From: Xenorhabdus poinarii G6
Lineage (GTDB): Bacteria; Pseudomonadota; Gammaproteobacteria; Enterobacterales; Enterobacteriaceae
DNA: 64,000 nt
Assembly: GCF_000968175.1 (NCBI RefSeq)
Contig: NZ_FO704551.1
Location: 186,001-250,000 of the forward strand
Direction: 5' to 3'
Shown here: one piece after another, positions 18,338 to 31,383 of the stretch
How the letters are laid out: every line of letters starts with the position of its first letter
Position numbering within the stretch: position 1 is the first letter of the stretch
Program-made: the position numbers and the translations under genes
Notes under the pieces: generated by a model
What the model was told of the DNA's origin: nothing
Seen by the model: the letters and a program-made list of their open reading frames with translations, nothing else
The model's database searches: none

Positions 18338-19723
18338 TTATTTTTCCTGAGGGAAAATCAGGTTGAGTAGAATAGCCGTCAGTCCCCCTGCGGCAATGCC
18401 TGAAGAGAGTAAATTTTTCACCCAATCAGGGGCAAACTGCAAAATCAGCGGTTGTTGAGAGACGCCTAACCCAACGGCCAGAGACAGTGCGATAATCATA
18501 ATAGAACGGCGATTAAGTGGCTCACGGGAAACGATTCTGACGCCAGAGGCCGCGATGGTGCCAAACATCACAATCGTTGCGCCTCCCAGAACGGGTTCGG
18601 GAATATGCTGAACAAAACCCGCTACGGCGGGGAACAATCCTAATATCATCAACATCGAAGCAATAATATAACCCACATAGCGGCTGGCAACGCCAGTAAG
18701 CTGGATCACACCATTGTTCTGACCAAAACAAGAATTCGGAAACGTGTTGAACACCGCGGAAACCATGGAGTTGAGACCGTTTGCCAGCACGCCACCCTTG
18801 AGACGTTTCATATAGAGAGGGCCGCTGACAGGCTGCCCGGAGACATCCGACGTTGCTGTAATATCGCCAATTGTTTCCAGCGAGGTCACCATAAAAATTA
18901 GAATAAGTGGGATTAACAGATGCCAATCAAAAGACAGTCCATAATAAAATGGGGATGGAATCGACATGATTGGCCTCTCTTCTTTGGGGGCTGAGAGGGG
19001 TAGCATATCCATGTACCAGGCCACTAGATAACCGACTGCCATGGCAATCACCAGGGAGGCGATGCGCAGATAAGGGTTATTTTGGCGATTGAGCAACACG
19101 ATCACACCAAGAACAATCCCCGCTAACAGTAAGTTTTCGGGGGCGCCGAATGTACCGTTCTGAATAGCAGAATAACCGCCGCCTATTGACGTTAATCCAA
19201 CTTGAATTAACGACAAGCCAATAATCATCACCACGATCCCGGAGACTAAAGGGGTAATAATCCGTCTTGCTAAATGCAGTACACGTGAGAGTAGCACTTC
19301 TGTCGTTGAAGCGAGCATCAGCGTGCCGAATAAGGTTGCCATCATGGTTGGAATATCAGCTCCCCCATTTTTCAATGCCAGCCCCCCCATGATAAGTGGA
19401 GCGACAAAATTAAAACTGGTGCCCTGAATTGAAAGCAAGCCTGAGCCAATTGGCCCCCAGGAGCGAATTTGAATCAGTGATGCTAAGCCAGAGGCAAACA
19501 GGGACATACTGATAATACGTTGAGTATCTTGTTCAGGCAGTCCTAACGCCTGACAAATCAACATCGCTGGCGTAATGACGGCCACAAACATGGCCAGTAA
19601 ATGTTGGCAAGCCGCAAATATGGCATGTGGTAGTGGGGGTTTTGCTTCCAGTTGATAGATAAGTTCATTGTCTGATGGATGAGGCACATCGAATGAATCG
19701 GATTCACGGGGTAAATTGACCAT
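18338..19723 (-). CDS. xanP: Xanthine permease XanP (NCS2 family)
   Basis: 461 residues from the ATG at 19723; E. coli XanP is 463. It is a proton-coupled xanthine uptake protein of the inner membrane with 14 predicted helices. Family signatures are present: [17 protein letters not shown] near residue 40, [34 protein letters not shown] and the NCS2 motif [16 protein letters not shown]. An upstream in-frame ATG at 19774 would add 17 residues absent from the family and would nearly reach a PurR-like operator, so I prefer 19723 (TGGA about 10 nt upstream). Regulation by PurR is inferred from that operator. Confidence 0.95.
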   Translation of the reverse strand: MVNLPRESDSFDVPHPSDNELIYQLEAKPPLPHAIFAACQHLLAMFVAVITPAMLICQALGLPEQDTQRIISMSLFASGLASLIQIRSWGPIGSGLLSIQGTSFNFVAPLIMGGLALKNGGADIPTMMATLFGTLMLASTTEVLLSRVLHLARRIITPLVSGIVVMIIGLSLIQVGLTSIGGGYSAIQNGTFGAPENLLLAGIVLGVIVLLNRQNNPYLRIASLVIAMAVGYLVAWYMDMLPLSAPKEERPIMSIPSPFYYGLSFDWHLLIPLILIFMVTSLETIGDITATSDVSGQPVSGPLYMKRLKGGVLANGLNSMVSAVFNTFPNSCFGQNNGVIQLTGVASRYVGYIIASMLMILGLFPAVAGFVQHIPEPVLGGATIVMFGTIAASGVRIVSREPLNRRSIMIIALSLAVGLGVSQQPLILQFAPDWVKNLLSSGIAAGGLTAILLNLIFPQEK

Positions 19724-19777
19724 GTTGTGAAATTCCAGATGGACAAAAAAGAGCGATTTTAATGATCTGCACAATTA

Positions 19778-19793
19778 AAGCAATCGTTTGCGT
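19778..19793. promoter_or_regulatory. PurR-like operator upstream of xanP
   Basis: AAGCAATCGTTTGCGT fits every specified position of the PurR palindrome ANGCAANCGNTTNCNT. It lies 55-70 bp upstream of the xanP ATG, where it would overlap or flank the promoter. The context (a purine transporter) supports repression by PurR with hypoxanthine or guanine. Confidence 0.7.
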
Positions 19794-19966
19794 TGAATTT
19801 TCATAATAGAACAGAACTTTATTGAGTCACATTTTTAAACGTTTTAACTTGTGTTTATGAGCGAATTTCTTTCTAATCCAACCCTTACCTGCTCTTGGCG
19901 TTCTTATAGGATGATTATAACGTCACATTGACTTTACATAATTTTAACAATATATGAGGTACATGA

Positions 19967-21181
19967 ATGTATCATCTGGATATTTATGGCACGCTTGTTG
20001 CTGCCACACTGGTTTTGTTACTAGGAAGAAAGCTCGTAAAATCAGTCCCATTCCTTAAAAAATATACGATCCCTGAGCCGGTCGCAGGTGGATTACTCGT
20101 TGCTTTCGTTTTATTGGCGATGAAACAATCCATGGGTTGGGAAGTCAGTTTTGACTTATCCCTCCAGGTACCCCTCATGTTAATGTTCTTTGCCACAATT
20201 GGCCTGAACGCTAACCTTGCCAGCCTGAAAGCAGGCGGAAAATTTTTGGTTATTTTTGTTTTCGTGGTGGTTGGCCTGTTATTGGTACAAAACACCGTGG
20301 GTATCGCATTGGCGAAAATGCTTGGCCTTGACCCGTTGATGGGATTGCTGGCAGGTTCCATTACCCTTTCGGGTGGACATGGAACCGGAGCGGCCTGGGG
20401 CAAAGTATTTGCAGAGCGTTATGGCTTTGAAAATGCGACAGAGGTAGCGATGGCATGTGCGACATTCGGCCTGGTATTGGGTGGGCTGATTGGCGGCCCG
20501 GTTGCCCGGTTACTGGTAAAAAATACCCAAACACCCGGATTGGAAGTCGAAGAAAATGAGATCCCAACAGCATTTGAGAAGCCTTATACTGGCCGGCTTA
20601 TCACGCCATTAGTGATGCTGGAAACCATTGCCATGATCTCCATTTGTTTGTTGGTGGGACGTTTTATTGAGAATCAGCTAGAAGGCACGAGTTTTGAATT
20701 ACCAACCTTTGTCTGTGTTCTGTTTGTGGGTGTGATTCTCAGTAATGGGCTGTCCTTCCTGGGTTTTTATCGGGTATTTGACAGAGCGGTTTCGGTTTTG
20801 GGGAACGTCAGTTTGTCGTTGTTCCTGGCTATGGCATTGATGAGCCTGAAATTGTGGCAGTTGGCTTCCCTTGCGCTGCCTATGTTAATCATCCTTACCG
20901 TGCAGACGGTGGTGATGGCTTTATATGCTATTTTTGTCACTTACCGCATTATGGGCAAAAATTTTGATGCCGCCGTCTTGTCAGCCGGTCACTGTGGTTT
21001 TGGCCTGGGAGCAACGCCAACGGCTATCGCTAATATGCAAGCGATTACTGACCGTTTTGGGCCATCGCATGTGGCATTCTTACTCGTGCCAATGGTGGGC
21101 GCGTTCTTTATTGATATCGTGAATGCGGCTGTCATCAAATTGTATTTGTTGCTGCCCATATTTCCAACGATAGCTGGTTAG
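19967..21181 (+). CDS. gltS: Sodium/glutamate symporter GltS
   Basis: 404 residues (E. coli 401), ESS family, with about ten transmembrane segments in two halves. It imports glutamate with sodium across the inner membrane. The two family re-entrant loops are visible: GGHGTGAAWG (about residues 138-147) and GHCGFGLGATPTAIANM (about 340-356). The ATG at 19967 has GAGG 4 nt upstream. It is divergent from xanP and followed by its own terminator. Confidence 0.97.
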   Translation: MYHLDIYGTLVAATLVLLLGRKLVKSVPFLKKYTIPEPVAGGLLVAFVLLAMKQSMGWEVSFDLSLQVPLMLMFFATIGLNANLASLKAGGKFLVIFVFVVVGLLLVQNTVGIALAKMLGLDPLMGLLAGSITLSGGHGTGAAWGKVFAERYGFENATEVAMACATFGLVLGGLIGGPVARLLVKNTQTPGLEVEENEIPTAFEKPYTGRLITPLVMLETIAMISICLLVGRFIENQLEGTSFELPTFVCVLFVGVILSNGLSFLGFYRVFDRAVSVLGNVSLSLFLAMALMSLKLWQLASLALPMLIILTVQTVVMALYAIFVTYRIMGKNFDAAVLSAGHCGFGLGATPTAIANMQAITDRFGPSHVAFLLVPMVGAFFIDIVNAAVIKLYLLLPIFPTIAG

Positions 21182-21218
21182 CGAATTCATAACTAACTTG
21201 TTGATCTATTGACGATAT

Positions 21219-21250
21219 GCCGCTGACATGTTCAGCGGCATTTTTTATTT
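21219..21250 (+). terminator. Rho-independent terminator of gltS
   Basis: The perfect 8-bp stem GCCGCTGA/TCAGCGGC with a 5-nt loop (CATGT) is followed by ATTTTTTATTT on the plus strand, 38 bp after the gltS stop. Confidence 0.92.
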
Positions 21251-21292
21251 ATCCTGACGGTTTTTTCCACCTGATTATTTGGAGGTTGGCGT

Positions 21293-23374
21293 TTACGCAT
21301 GACTATATTGGGCACTATCCGGCAACCAGCGTTCAATTAATGCCTTGGCATGTTCAGGATAGTGCTGGTGGAGATAGCGCGCAATACGCTGAACGTCGGG
21401 CAGCATATTTTGATCTCGTAATAAATCCGCGATCCTGAATTCGGCATTACCCGTTTGGCGGGTACCCAATAATTCGCCCGGCCCGCGGATCTCCAAATCT
21501 TTTTGAGCAATGACAAAACCATCATGACTGTCCCGTAATACTTGCAGGCGAATTCTGGCTGTATTGGTCAGTGGAGTTTTATAGAGCAGGACACAGTGTG
21601 AGGCCGTGGCACCACGACCGACACGGCCACGAAGCTGATGTAACTGAGCCAATCCGAGGCGTTCAGGGTTGTCGATAATCATCAGGCTGGCATTGGGCAC
21701 ATCAACCCCGACTTCGATCACCGTAGTGGCAACCAACAGTTGGAGTTCACCTTGCTTGAAGGCCGCCATGATGGCCTGTTTTTCGGCTGATTTCATTCGT
21801 CCATGCACCAAGCCAATTTTTAGCTCAGGTAATGCCAGTACCAGTTCTTCATGGGTCACTTGAGCTGCCTGCGCTTCCAAAACTTCAGAATCTTCTATCA
21901 AAGTACAAACCCAGTAAGCCTGACGCCCTTCATCCAAACAGGCGTTTTTGATGCGTTGGATAATGTCATTGCGGCGGGTATCAGGGATAGCAACGGTTGT
22001 AACAGGTGTTCGCCCTGGTGGTAATTCATCAATAATAGAGGTATCCAGATCGGCATAGGCGGTCATTGCCAATGTACGCGGAATCGGCGTTGCGGTCATG
22101 ATCAATTGGTGGGGATGGAAGCCTTGTTCGCGCCCCTTCTCCCACAAGGCGAGGCGTTGATGTACACCGAATCGGTGTTGCTCATCAATGATAACCAGCG
22201 CCAATCCGGCGAACTTGACCTGATCCTGAAACATGGCATGAGTGCCCACCACCATGTTCACCTGGCCACTTGCTATCGCTTCTTGCTGCGCTTGACGCGC
22301 TTTACCTTTTTGTTTACCGGCCAACCAGCCAACTTGAATACCGAGTGGCTCAAGCCATTGACGGAAGGTATTGGCATGTTGTTCTGCCAGCAGTTCGGTG
22401 GGCGCCATCAATGCCACTTGCTTACCGTGAACAATGGCACGGACAGCTGCCAGTGCTGCCACCAATGTTTTCCCCGAACCGACATCCCCTTGTATCAGGC
22501 GCATCATGGGAACATTTTTTTCTAAATCATGTTCTATTTCTGCAACGACACGGGCTTGGGCACCTGTTGGGGAGAAGGGTAACTGGCTCAGGAATTGCTG
22601 TTTTAGTGAATCATCGGCTGTAAGTGGTTGGGCGTGAAAACGTTGTGCTCCGGCTCTGACCGCCAGCATACTCAAATGATGTGCCAACAACTCTTCCAAA
22701 ATTAACCTGCGTTGGGCAGGATGTCGGCCATTTTCCAGCTCAGTCAGAGAAATATCCGGGGGGGGATAATGTAATATGTGCAGCGCGTTGGGCAGGCTGA
22801 TGAGATTCCGGCTGAACTCTGCCGGCAGTAACTCATTAATGGCGCAAGTGTCCAATATTTCCAGTGCTTGTTCGATGAGCTTTCGCAGCGTGGTTTGGCG
22901 CACACCGTCGGTCGTGGGATAGATGGGGGTTAATGTTTCTTGTAGTTGAACCGAATCAGCGTGCTGCTGGACTTTATATTCTGGATGAATGATCTCTGGC
23001 CCTTGATTTCCGCGCCGGATTTCACCATAGGCAACAATGTGTTTTCCATCAGCCAGGTTATTTTTCATGGCAGCTGTAAAATTGAAAAAACGCAGAGTCA
23101 ATATGCCAGTACCATCGCTGATTTGGCAGGTCATGATGCGCCGCCGCCCAAAAATCACATGAGTGCGCAATACCTGACCTGTTACCGTGGCATAAATACC
23201 GGGCTGTAATTCATTAATGGAATACAGACGGGTTTGATCCTCATAGCGGAGAGGTAAGTGCAAAAGTAAATCTTGTAGATTGACCAACCCTAATTTGGCA
23301 AGTTTGGTGACCTGACTGGTTCCAACACCACGCAGAGTGGTTAAGGGGATGGCATCAAGTAGTTGGCCTTTCAT
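21293..23374 (-). CDS. recG: ATP-dependent DNA helicase RecG
   Basis: 693 residues, the same length as E. coli RecG. The helicase regresses stalled forks and processes branched DNA. The N-terminal wedge domain (about 1-170) is followed by the SF2 motor: Walker A LIQGDVGSGKT, motif Ia APTELLAEQHA, motif II DEQHRFG, motif III MTATPIPRTLA, motif V VATTVIEVGVDVPNA and motif VI QLRGRVGRG. The ATG at 23374 begins 4 nt after the spoT stop codon. In E. coli trmH separates spoT and recG; here it is missing and recG is directly translationally linked to spoT. Confidence 0.97.
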   Translation of the reverse strand: MKGQLLDAIPLTTLRGVGTSQVTKLAKLGLVNLQDLLLHLPLRYEDQTRLYSINELQPGIYATVTGQVLRTHVIFGRRRIMTCQISDGTGILTLRFFNFTAAMKNNLADGKHIVAYGEIRRGNQGPEIIHPEYKVQQHADSVQLQETLTPIYPTTDGVRQTTLRKLIEQALEILDTCAINELLPAEFSRNLISLPNALHILHYPPPDISLTELENGRHPAQRRLILEELLAHHLSMLAVRAGAQRFHAQPLTADDSLKQQFLSQLPFSPTGAQARVVAEIEHDLEKNVPMMRLIQGDVGSGKTLVAALAAVRAIVHGKQVALMAPTELLAEQHANTFRQWLEPLGIQVGWLAGKQKGKARQAQQEAIASGQVNMVVGTHAMFQDQVKFAGLALVIIDEQHRFGVHQRLALWEKGREQGFHPHQLIMTATPIPRTLAMTAYADLDTSIIDELPPGRTPVTTVAIPDTRRNDIIQRIKNACLDEGRQAYWVCTLIEDSEVLEAQAAQVTHEELVLALPELKIGLVHGRMKSAEKQAIMAAFKQGELQLLVATTVIEVGVDVPNASLMIIDNPERLGLAQLHQLRGRVGRGATASHCVLLYKTPLTNTARIRLQVLRDSHDGFVIAQKDLEIRGPGELLGTRQTGNAEFRIADLLRDQNMLPDVQRIARYLHQHYPEHAKALIERWLPDSAQYSHA

Positions 23375-23378
23375 GTGA

Positions 23379-25493
23379 TCAGTTTCGGTTGCGGCTGACT
23401 CGCATCACATCTGGCATGACACGTATCTTACGCATAATATTTGCCAACTGGATACGGTCTTTGGTCGTCAGCCTGATGAAAGCACAATAAACCCGGCCAT
23501 CCTTTTCCTCCGTATTCATGCTTTGAATGTTGGAGTTTGCGTCATTAATGGCTGCGGTTAGATTCGCTAGGGCGCCTTGATGGTTAAACATATCGACTTT
23601 AATTTCAGCAATAAAGTCGCTGTTAATCTCTTTATCCCACTCAACCGGCATGAATTTTTCCGGTTCCTTCTGATATCCACGGATATTTCGACAGGATTCG
23701 TGATGGATCACCAGACCTTTTCCGGGGCTAATGTGGGCAATGATCGGGTCACCCGGGATTGGACGACAGCATTTGGCAAAGGTAATCAAAATACCGTCAG
23801 CACCCTTGATAGGCAGTTTTCGGGTCGCATTGCTGTTATTGTTTGGCGTTTTCTCCGCTGAACCCAGTAATAAATTGCGGGCAACAACCACACTCATGGC
23901 GTTACCCAACCCGATTTCTGCCAGTAAATCATCCAACGTGGCGAGCTTCATTCTTGATAGCTCCTTATGGATATTTTCTTGCGGTATATCGGTGACTTTT
24001 GTGCCGTTACCAAGTGCATGATTGAGCAGACGACGCCCCAGGCTAATAGAATCATCCCGTTTTAAATTTTTCAGTAACTGACGAATTTTAGCCCGTGCTT
24101 TAGAGCTGACGACAAAGTTCAGCCAGGCCGCATTCGGGCGAGCGCCCGGCGCCGTGATAATTTCAACCGTTTGTCCACTGCTGAGCGTTTGTGAAAGAGG
24201 ATAGGGCAGACGATCAACGCGTGCGCCAACACAGGCGTGACCGATATCCGTATGAACAGCATAGGCAAAATCGACCGGTGTTGCACTGGCCGGTAATTCA
24301 ACAATTCGTCCTTCTGGGGTAAAAACGTAAATCTCATCAGGAAACAAATCAGATTTCACGCTTTCAATAAATTCAAAAGAGCTGCCGGCGCTTTGCTGGA
24401 GTTCCAACAAGCTCTGCATCCAGCGCTGAGCACGAACTTGCGCCGTTGTCCCGGATTCTCCTTGTTCTTTGTAAGCCCAGTGTGCGGCGACCCCCATTTC
24501 TGCCATCTGATCCATATCTTCGGTACGGATCTGTACTTCGACCGGGACGCCATGTGGGCCGATCAGCGATGTGTGTAGAGATTGATAGCCGTTGGCTTTG
24601 GGGATAGCAATATAATCTTTTACTCTGCCGGGACGCGGTTTGTACAGACTGTGCATTTGTCCGAGTACGCGGTAGCAGGTATCAAGATTGCTGACGATGA
24701 CCCGAAAGGCGTAAATATCCATGATTGAATGGAAACGCTGTTCTTTTAGGCGCATCTTACGATAGATCGAATAGAGATGTTTTTCGCGGCCACTGACAGT
24801 ACATTCAATACCGGCGTCCGTTAATCTGCCTTCAATCTCCGACAGAATTTTTTGGATCATCTCCTTGCGATTGCCGCGGGCGGCTTTCACAACCTCTTTA
24901 ATGACGCGGTAACGGTTTGGGTATAGCGCTTCAAAGCCAAGTTCTTCCAGCTCCGTTTTTAGGTGATGAATCCCTAAACGGTGAGCCAGCGGACTATAAA
25001 TTTCTAGCGTTTCCCTGGCAATGCGCCGTCGTTTATCGGGGCGCAGGGAGCCAAGGGTTCGCATATTGTGTGTGCGGTCTGCCAGTTTGATCAAAATGAC
25101 GCGGATATCCTGCACCATCGCCATGATCATTTTGCGGAAGTTTTCAGCCTGCGCTTCCTTTTTGTCACGGAAGTTCAGCTTATCCAGCTTAGATACACCT
25201 TCCACCAATCCGGCAACAGTTGAGCCAAAAAGCTGTTCTATATCCTGAAATGTTGCAGGCGTATCTTCGATGACATCATGTAGCAGCGCCGCCATGAGTG
25301 TTTCATGGTCAAGTCGCATTTCAGCCAGAATACAGGAAACGGCGACGGGATGAGTGATGTATGGCTCACCGCTGGAGCGGGTTTGCCCTTCATGGGCATC
25401 CCGCGCGACGATATAAGCCTGTTTAAGCAGATCGATTTGATCTTCAGGCAAATATTTCAGAACCAGCTGATTCAGGCTTTCAAACAGGTACAA
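23379..25493 (-). CDS. spoT: Bifunctional (p)ppGpp synthetase/hydrolase SpoT
   Basis: 704 residues (E. coli 702). It controls (p)ppGpp levels in the stringent response to carbon, iron and fatty-acid starvation. The HD hydrolase domain is intact (His72-Asp73 in LLHDVIEDT, and LADRTHNMRTL). The synthetase domain follows at about 220-340, then TGS (YVFTPEGRIVELPASATPVDFAYAVHT), the conserved-cysteine region (ITFAKCCRPIPGD) and a C-terminal ACT domain (about 625-700). It lies in the order gmk-rpoZ-spoT-recG on the minus strand, 18 nt downstream of rpoZ. Confidence 0.98.
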   Translation of the reverse strand: MYLFESLNQLVLKYLPEDQIDLLKQAYIVARDAHEGQTRSSGEPYITHPVAVSCILAEMRLDHETLMAALLHDVIEDTPATFQDIEQLFGSTVAGLVEGVSKLDKLNFRDKKEAQAENFRKMIMAMVQDIRVILIKLADRTHNMRTLGSLRPDKRRRIARETLEIYSPLAHRLGIHHLKTELEELGFEALYPNRYRVIKEVVKAARGNRKEMIQKILSEIEGRLTDAGIECTVSGREKHLYSIYRKMRLKEQRFHSIMDIYAFRVIVSNLDTCYRVLGQMHSLYKPRPGRVKDYIAIPKANGYQSLHTSLIGPHGVPVEVQIRTEDMDQMAEMGVAAHWAYKEQGESGTTAQVRAQRWMQSLLELQQSAGSSFEFIESVKSDLFPDEIYVFTPEGRIVELPASATPVDFAYAVHTDIGHACVGARVDRLPYPLSQTLSSGQTVEIITAPGARPNAAWLNFVVSSKARAKIRQLLKNLKRDDSISLGRRLLNHALGNGTKVTDIPQENIHKELSRMKLATLDDLLAEIGLGNAMSVVVARNLLLGSAEKTPNNNSNATRKLPIKGADGILITFAKCCRPIPGDPIIAHISPGKGLVIHHESCRNIRGYQKEPEKFMPVEWDKEINSDFIAEIKVDMFNHQGALANLTAAINDANSNIQSMNTEEKDGRVYCAFIRLTTKDRIQLANIMRKIRVMPDVMRVSRNRN

Positions 25494-25511
25494 GGCAGAC
25501 CTACCGTAAAA

Positions 25512-25787
25512 TTAACGACGACCTTCAGCGATGGCAGAAACAGCTTTAATTTCGGCAGCTTCTTGCTCTTTTTGTTCCTGACGTTCACGTACATCAAGGA
25601 TCTTATTGTTGATGAGGCCTTGCTCGATTTCACGCAGAGCGATAACCGTCGTCTTATCGTTTTCTTCTGCAACAAGGGGATCTTTGCCACCTACTTGCAA
25701 CTGGCGTGCTCGGCGAGCAGCGACCAACACAAGGTCAAAACGGTTACCAATTTTTTCTACTGCGTCTTGAACAGTTACGCGTGCCAT
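25512..25787 (-). CDS. rpoZ: RNA polymerase omega subunit
   Basis: 91 residues, full length. Omega stabilises the beta' subunit and forms one ppGpp site of RNA polymerase, which fits its place next to spoT. Core motifs are [19 protein letters not shown] at 2-20 and [17 protein letters not shown] at about 43-59. GGAG lies 10 nt before the ATG. Confidence 0.98.
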   Translation of the reverse strand: MARVTVQDAVEKIGNRFDLVLVAARRARQLQVGGKDPLVAEENDKTTVIALREIEQGLINNKILDVRERQEQKEQEAAEIKAVSAIAEGRR

Positions 25788-25841
25788 ATGTGTGCTACTC
25801 CACTGGTAAATAAATGACTGGGCATAATACTGAAACTTGGT

Positions 25842-29254
<3,413 letters not shown>

Positions 29255-29389
29255 AAATTTTATTAAATGAGATATAACATGGATATAAAGAGTACTGTCG
29301 AAATAATCACGTCTCGACTGAAATTTTTTTGTTAAGTTTGAATCAAATTAGTTTTTATTATCCGAAAATGTGCAATATAAGGTCGCGAA

Positions 29390-30691
29390 ATGGTTTTTAA
29401 AGAACGCCAGATAACATTTGATCGCTGTAGTCATCAGATAACTAACATAAATATCTGGACGCCTGATAGCCAGTGGTTGGTATATGACGTGCGTCCTCAC
29501 GGTGCTTCTTTTACCGGTTTAACGATAGAAAAAATTCATGTTAAACATGGACAAACGGAAGTGATCTATCAGGCAAGGGATGGTGCTCATGTCGGTGTTG
29601 TGACGGTAAGTCAACAAGAGCCGGTGCGTTATGCCTTTATTCATGGGCCAGAAAATCCAGATGCGCAGTGGCAGTATGATTTTCACCATCGCCGAGGGGT
29701 TATTGTCTCTGATAGACAGCCAAATGTGGCAATGAACATTGATGCGATGGATATTACGCCACCTTATACTGCAGGTGCCTTGCGTGGAGGCACTCATGTT
29801 CACGTTTTCAGCCCTGATGGGAGTCGTCTCAGTTTTACCTACAATGACCATGTGATGCATGAGTTAGATCCTGCGCTTGATTTACGCAATGTCGCAGTGG
29901 CCGTTCCGTTGCACGCGGTGATGCCGGTCAAAAAACATCCGAGGGAATACGGGGGCAGCTATTTCTCGGTTATTGTCAGCCAGACTACGGCATTCCCGCA
30001 TCCCGGTAGTGATGAGATTAATCGAGCCTATGAAGAAGGGTGGATTGGGCTGCGGGGATATCGAAAAAACAATGGCCAATGGCAGCGTTGGGCGCTGGCC
30101 TTTATTGGGGATACATACGCTGTCAATGGTGAAAAAATACCGGAAATTTATCTTGTTGACCTGCCTGAAAACGACGACGATTATGCGGTTTCAGGTGCGC
30201 AGCCTTTGACTGGTACAGAAACAACCTTGCCAGCCCCTCCTGAAGGAGTACAACAAAAACGTCTGACTTTTACGCATGACAGGCGTTGGCCAGGGGTGGT
30301 GAATGTGCCTCGTCATTGGCTCAGAACATCGCCAGATGGCAGTAAAATTGGTTTCCTGATGAAAGATGACGAGGGAATTGTCCAGCTATGGTCTATCTCA
30401 CCCAATGGCGGTGAGGCCGTGCAGATAACTGACAGTAAGTACAGCATACAATCTGCATTTAGCTGGGATAGCCGTGGGCAGTTTATTGCCTGTGTCTGTG
30501 ACAATAGTGTTGTGCTCTTTGATAGCCAGACGGGAAAAATGCAGCGTCTAACAGCGCGTACCGATGACGCGCCTTCTGCTGATGCAATCGTGATATCACC
30601 CGATGATGATTATGTTGCTTTTATGCGTGATATTGATGGATATCGGCAAATTTTTGTGGTTGAAACAGGGATTGGTGCTTACGGTGTCTGA
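29390..30691 (+). CDS. yidR: YidR, DUF3748 beta-propeller-like protein
   Basis: 433 residues, similar to E. coli YidR over its length: NIWTPDSQWLVYDVRPHGASFTG near residue 22, GAHVGVVTV and FIHGPENPDAQWQYDFHHRRG. Repeated S/TPDGS..F/GF motifs towards both ends suggest TolB-like propeller blades. There is no signal peptide, so it is presumably cytosolic. The function is unknown. The 3' end overlaps convergent yidQ by 13 bp. The yidR-yidQ pairing is conserved in E. coli. Confidence 0.9.
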   Translation: MVFKERQITFDRCSHQITNINIWTPDSQWLVYDVRPHGASFTGLTIEKIHVKHGQTEVIYQARDGAHVGVVTVSQQEPVRYAFIHGPENPDAQWQYDFHHRRGVIVSDRQPNVAMNIDAMDITPPYTAGALRGGTHVHVFSPDGSRLSFTYNDHVMHELDPALDLRNVAVAVPLHAVMPVKKHPREYGGSYFSVIVSQTTAFPHPGSDEINRAYEEGWIGLRGYRKNNGQWQRWALAFIGDTYAVNGEKIPEIYLVDLPENDDDYAVSGAQPLTGTETTLPAPPEGVQQKRLTFTHDRRWPGVVNVPRHWLRTSPDGSKIGFLMKDDEGIVQLWSISPNGGEAVQITDSKYSIQSAFSWDSRGQFIACVCDNSVVLFDSQTGKMQRLTARTDDAPSADAIVISPDDDYVAFMRDIDGYRQIFVVETGIGAYGV

Positions 30692-31038
30692 TCGCTGACT
30701 GTCTCTGATATCGACTGTACGACGATGGGATTTTTATCCCGTTGCTCTATGCGATGCTTAGGAGATTGCGCTGCGCTGTCTTGATCGGAGCGAGCATAAT
30801 CGTAGGGAAGCAGTAATGTGTCCAGGAAGGCAGAAAAAGGGAGGTCGATGGCAAGCATAGGTTTCATAAACCATCCTGTTTTGTCATCCTGCAGCATATC
30901 AATATTCGCTTTGGCGCCAGAATAATAACCTTGATAAGGGCCGCTGTGTGTCATGATGCTGGAACAACCCGTGACAAGCAGACATCCCAATGTAGTACAT
31001 AGTAGTAGAAACACTTTACACGTTTTCATCTTTTCCAT
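30679..31038 (-). CDS. yidQ: YidQ/YceK-family lipoprotein
   Basis: 119 residues with a lipoprotein signal peptide ending in the lipobox LVTGC (Cys25), followed by SSIMTHSG. The family block (SGAKANIDML..D, AIDLPFSAFLDTLLLPYDYAR) identifies YidQ/YceK (DUF1375). It is probably anchored to the outer membrane and has no known function. An alternative start at 31029 (MKTCKV) has GGAAAAG just upstream, so the first three residues are uncertain. The C-terminus runs into the end of yidR on the opposite strand. Confidence 0.88.
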   Translation of the reverse strand: MEKMKTCKVFLLLCTTLGCLLVTGCSSIMTHSGPYQGYYSGAKANIDMLQDDKTGWFMKPMLAIDLPFSAFLDTLLLPYDYARSDQDSAAQSPKHRIEQRDKNPIVVQSISETVSDQTP

Positions 31039-31248
31039 GATCTCAATGAGTTAATTTGCCAATGTTGTATTCGCTATTTAACGCCACTTTTCCAAAATAA
31101 GATGGGTGTAACAGTGTAATACTGTTTACCCTTAATACTGTTTACTATAGTCAGGTCATATTCAGTTTGCTATAGCATTTATCGTTAAGCTTAATAATCT
31201 TTTATCCAAAACTCAGGTTACTTAAGTATTATTATTAGATTCGTTAAA

Positions 31249-31264
31249 TGTGCACTAGATCACA
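31249..31264. promoter_or_regulatory. CRP-like binding site
   Basis: TGTGCACTAGATCACA matches the CRP consensus TGTGA-N6-TCACA with one mismatch. The flanks (AAA before it, GT after it) also resemble strong sites. It could serve a small plus-strand transcript ending at 31350 or, at about 210 bp, the divergent yidQ. Confidence 0.55.
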
Positions 31265-31285
31265 GTACGCTGCTAAAACTACGAT

Positions 31286-31350
31286 CCTGTTCTCAGGTAA
31301 CAGTCCTCGTTATCATCTTGCTCCCTCTCCTAAATGAGGGAGCTTTTTTT
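31286..31350 (+). ncRNA. Candidate small RNA (start uncertain)
   Basis: A short region downstream of the CRP-like site ends in an excellent terminator. It has no open frame with a ribosome site. TACGAT at 31280-31285 is a weak possible -10 element. No known enterobacterial sRNA sequence was recognised. The call rests on the orphan terminator and promoter-like upstream region. Confidence 0.3.
31320..31350 (+). terminator. Orphan rho-independent terminator
   Basis: The stem GCTCCCTC (31320-31327) pairs perfectly with GAGGGAGC (31336-31343) around an 8-nt loop and is followed by seven Ts. It is oriented for plus-strand transcription, although both neighbouring genes (yidQ and avtA) are on the minus strand. 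Confidence 0.88.
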
Positions 31351-31383
31351 ACGTTATTCACCACTGCCTACACTGTTGGTAGA

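Larger units (their letters stand above)
31039..31383. other. yidQ-avtA intergenic region with CRP-like site and isolated terminator
   Basis: This 345-bp interval contains the yidQ promoter (minus strand), a CRP-like palindrome at 31249-31264 and a plus-strand intrinsic terminator at 31320-31350. No annotated plus-strand gene lies within 600 bp upstream of that terminator. Confidence 0.6.

Noticed and set aside
18522..18926. 134-codon minus-strand ORF inside xanP
   Set aside because: It lies in another frame within xanP; the xanP frame encodes the conserved NCS2 motifs.
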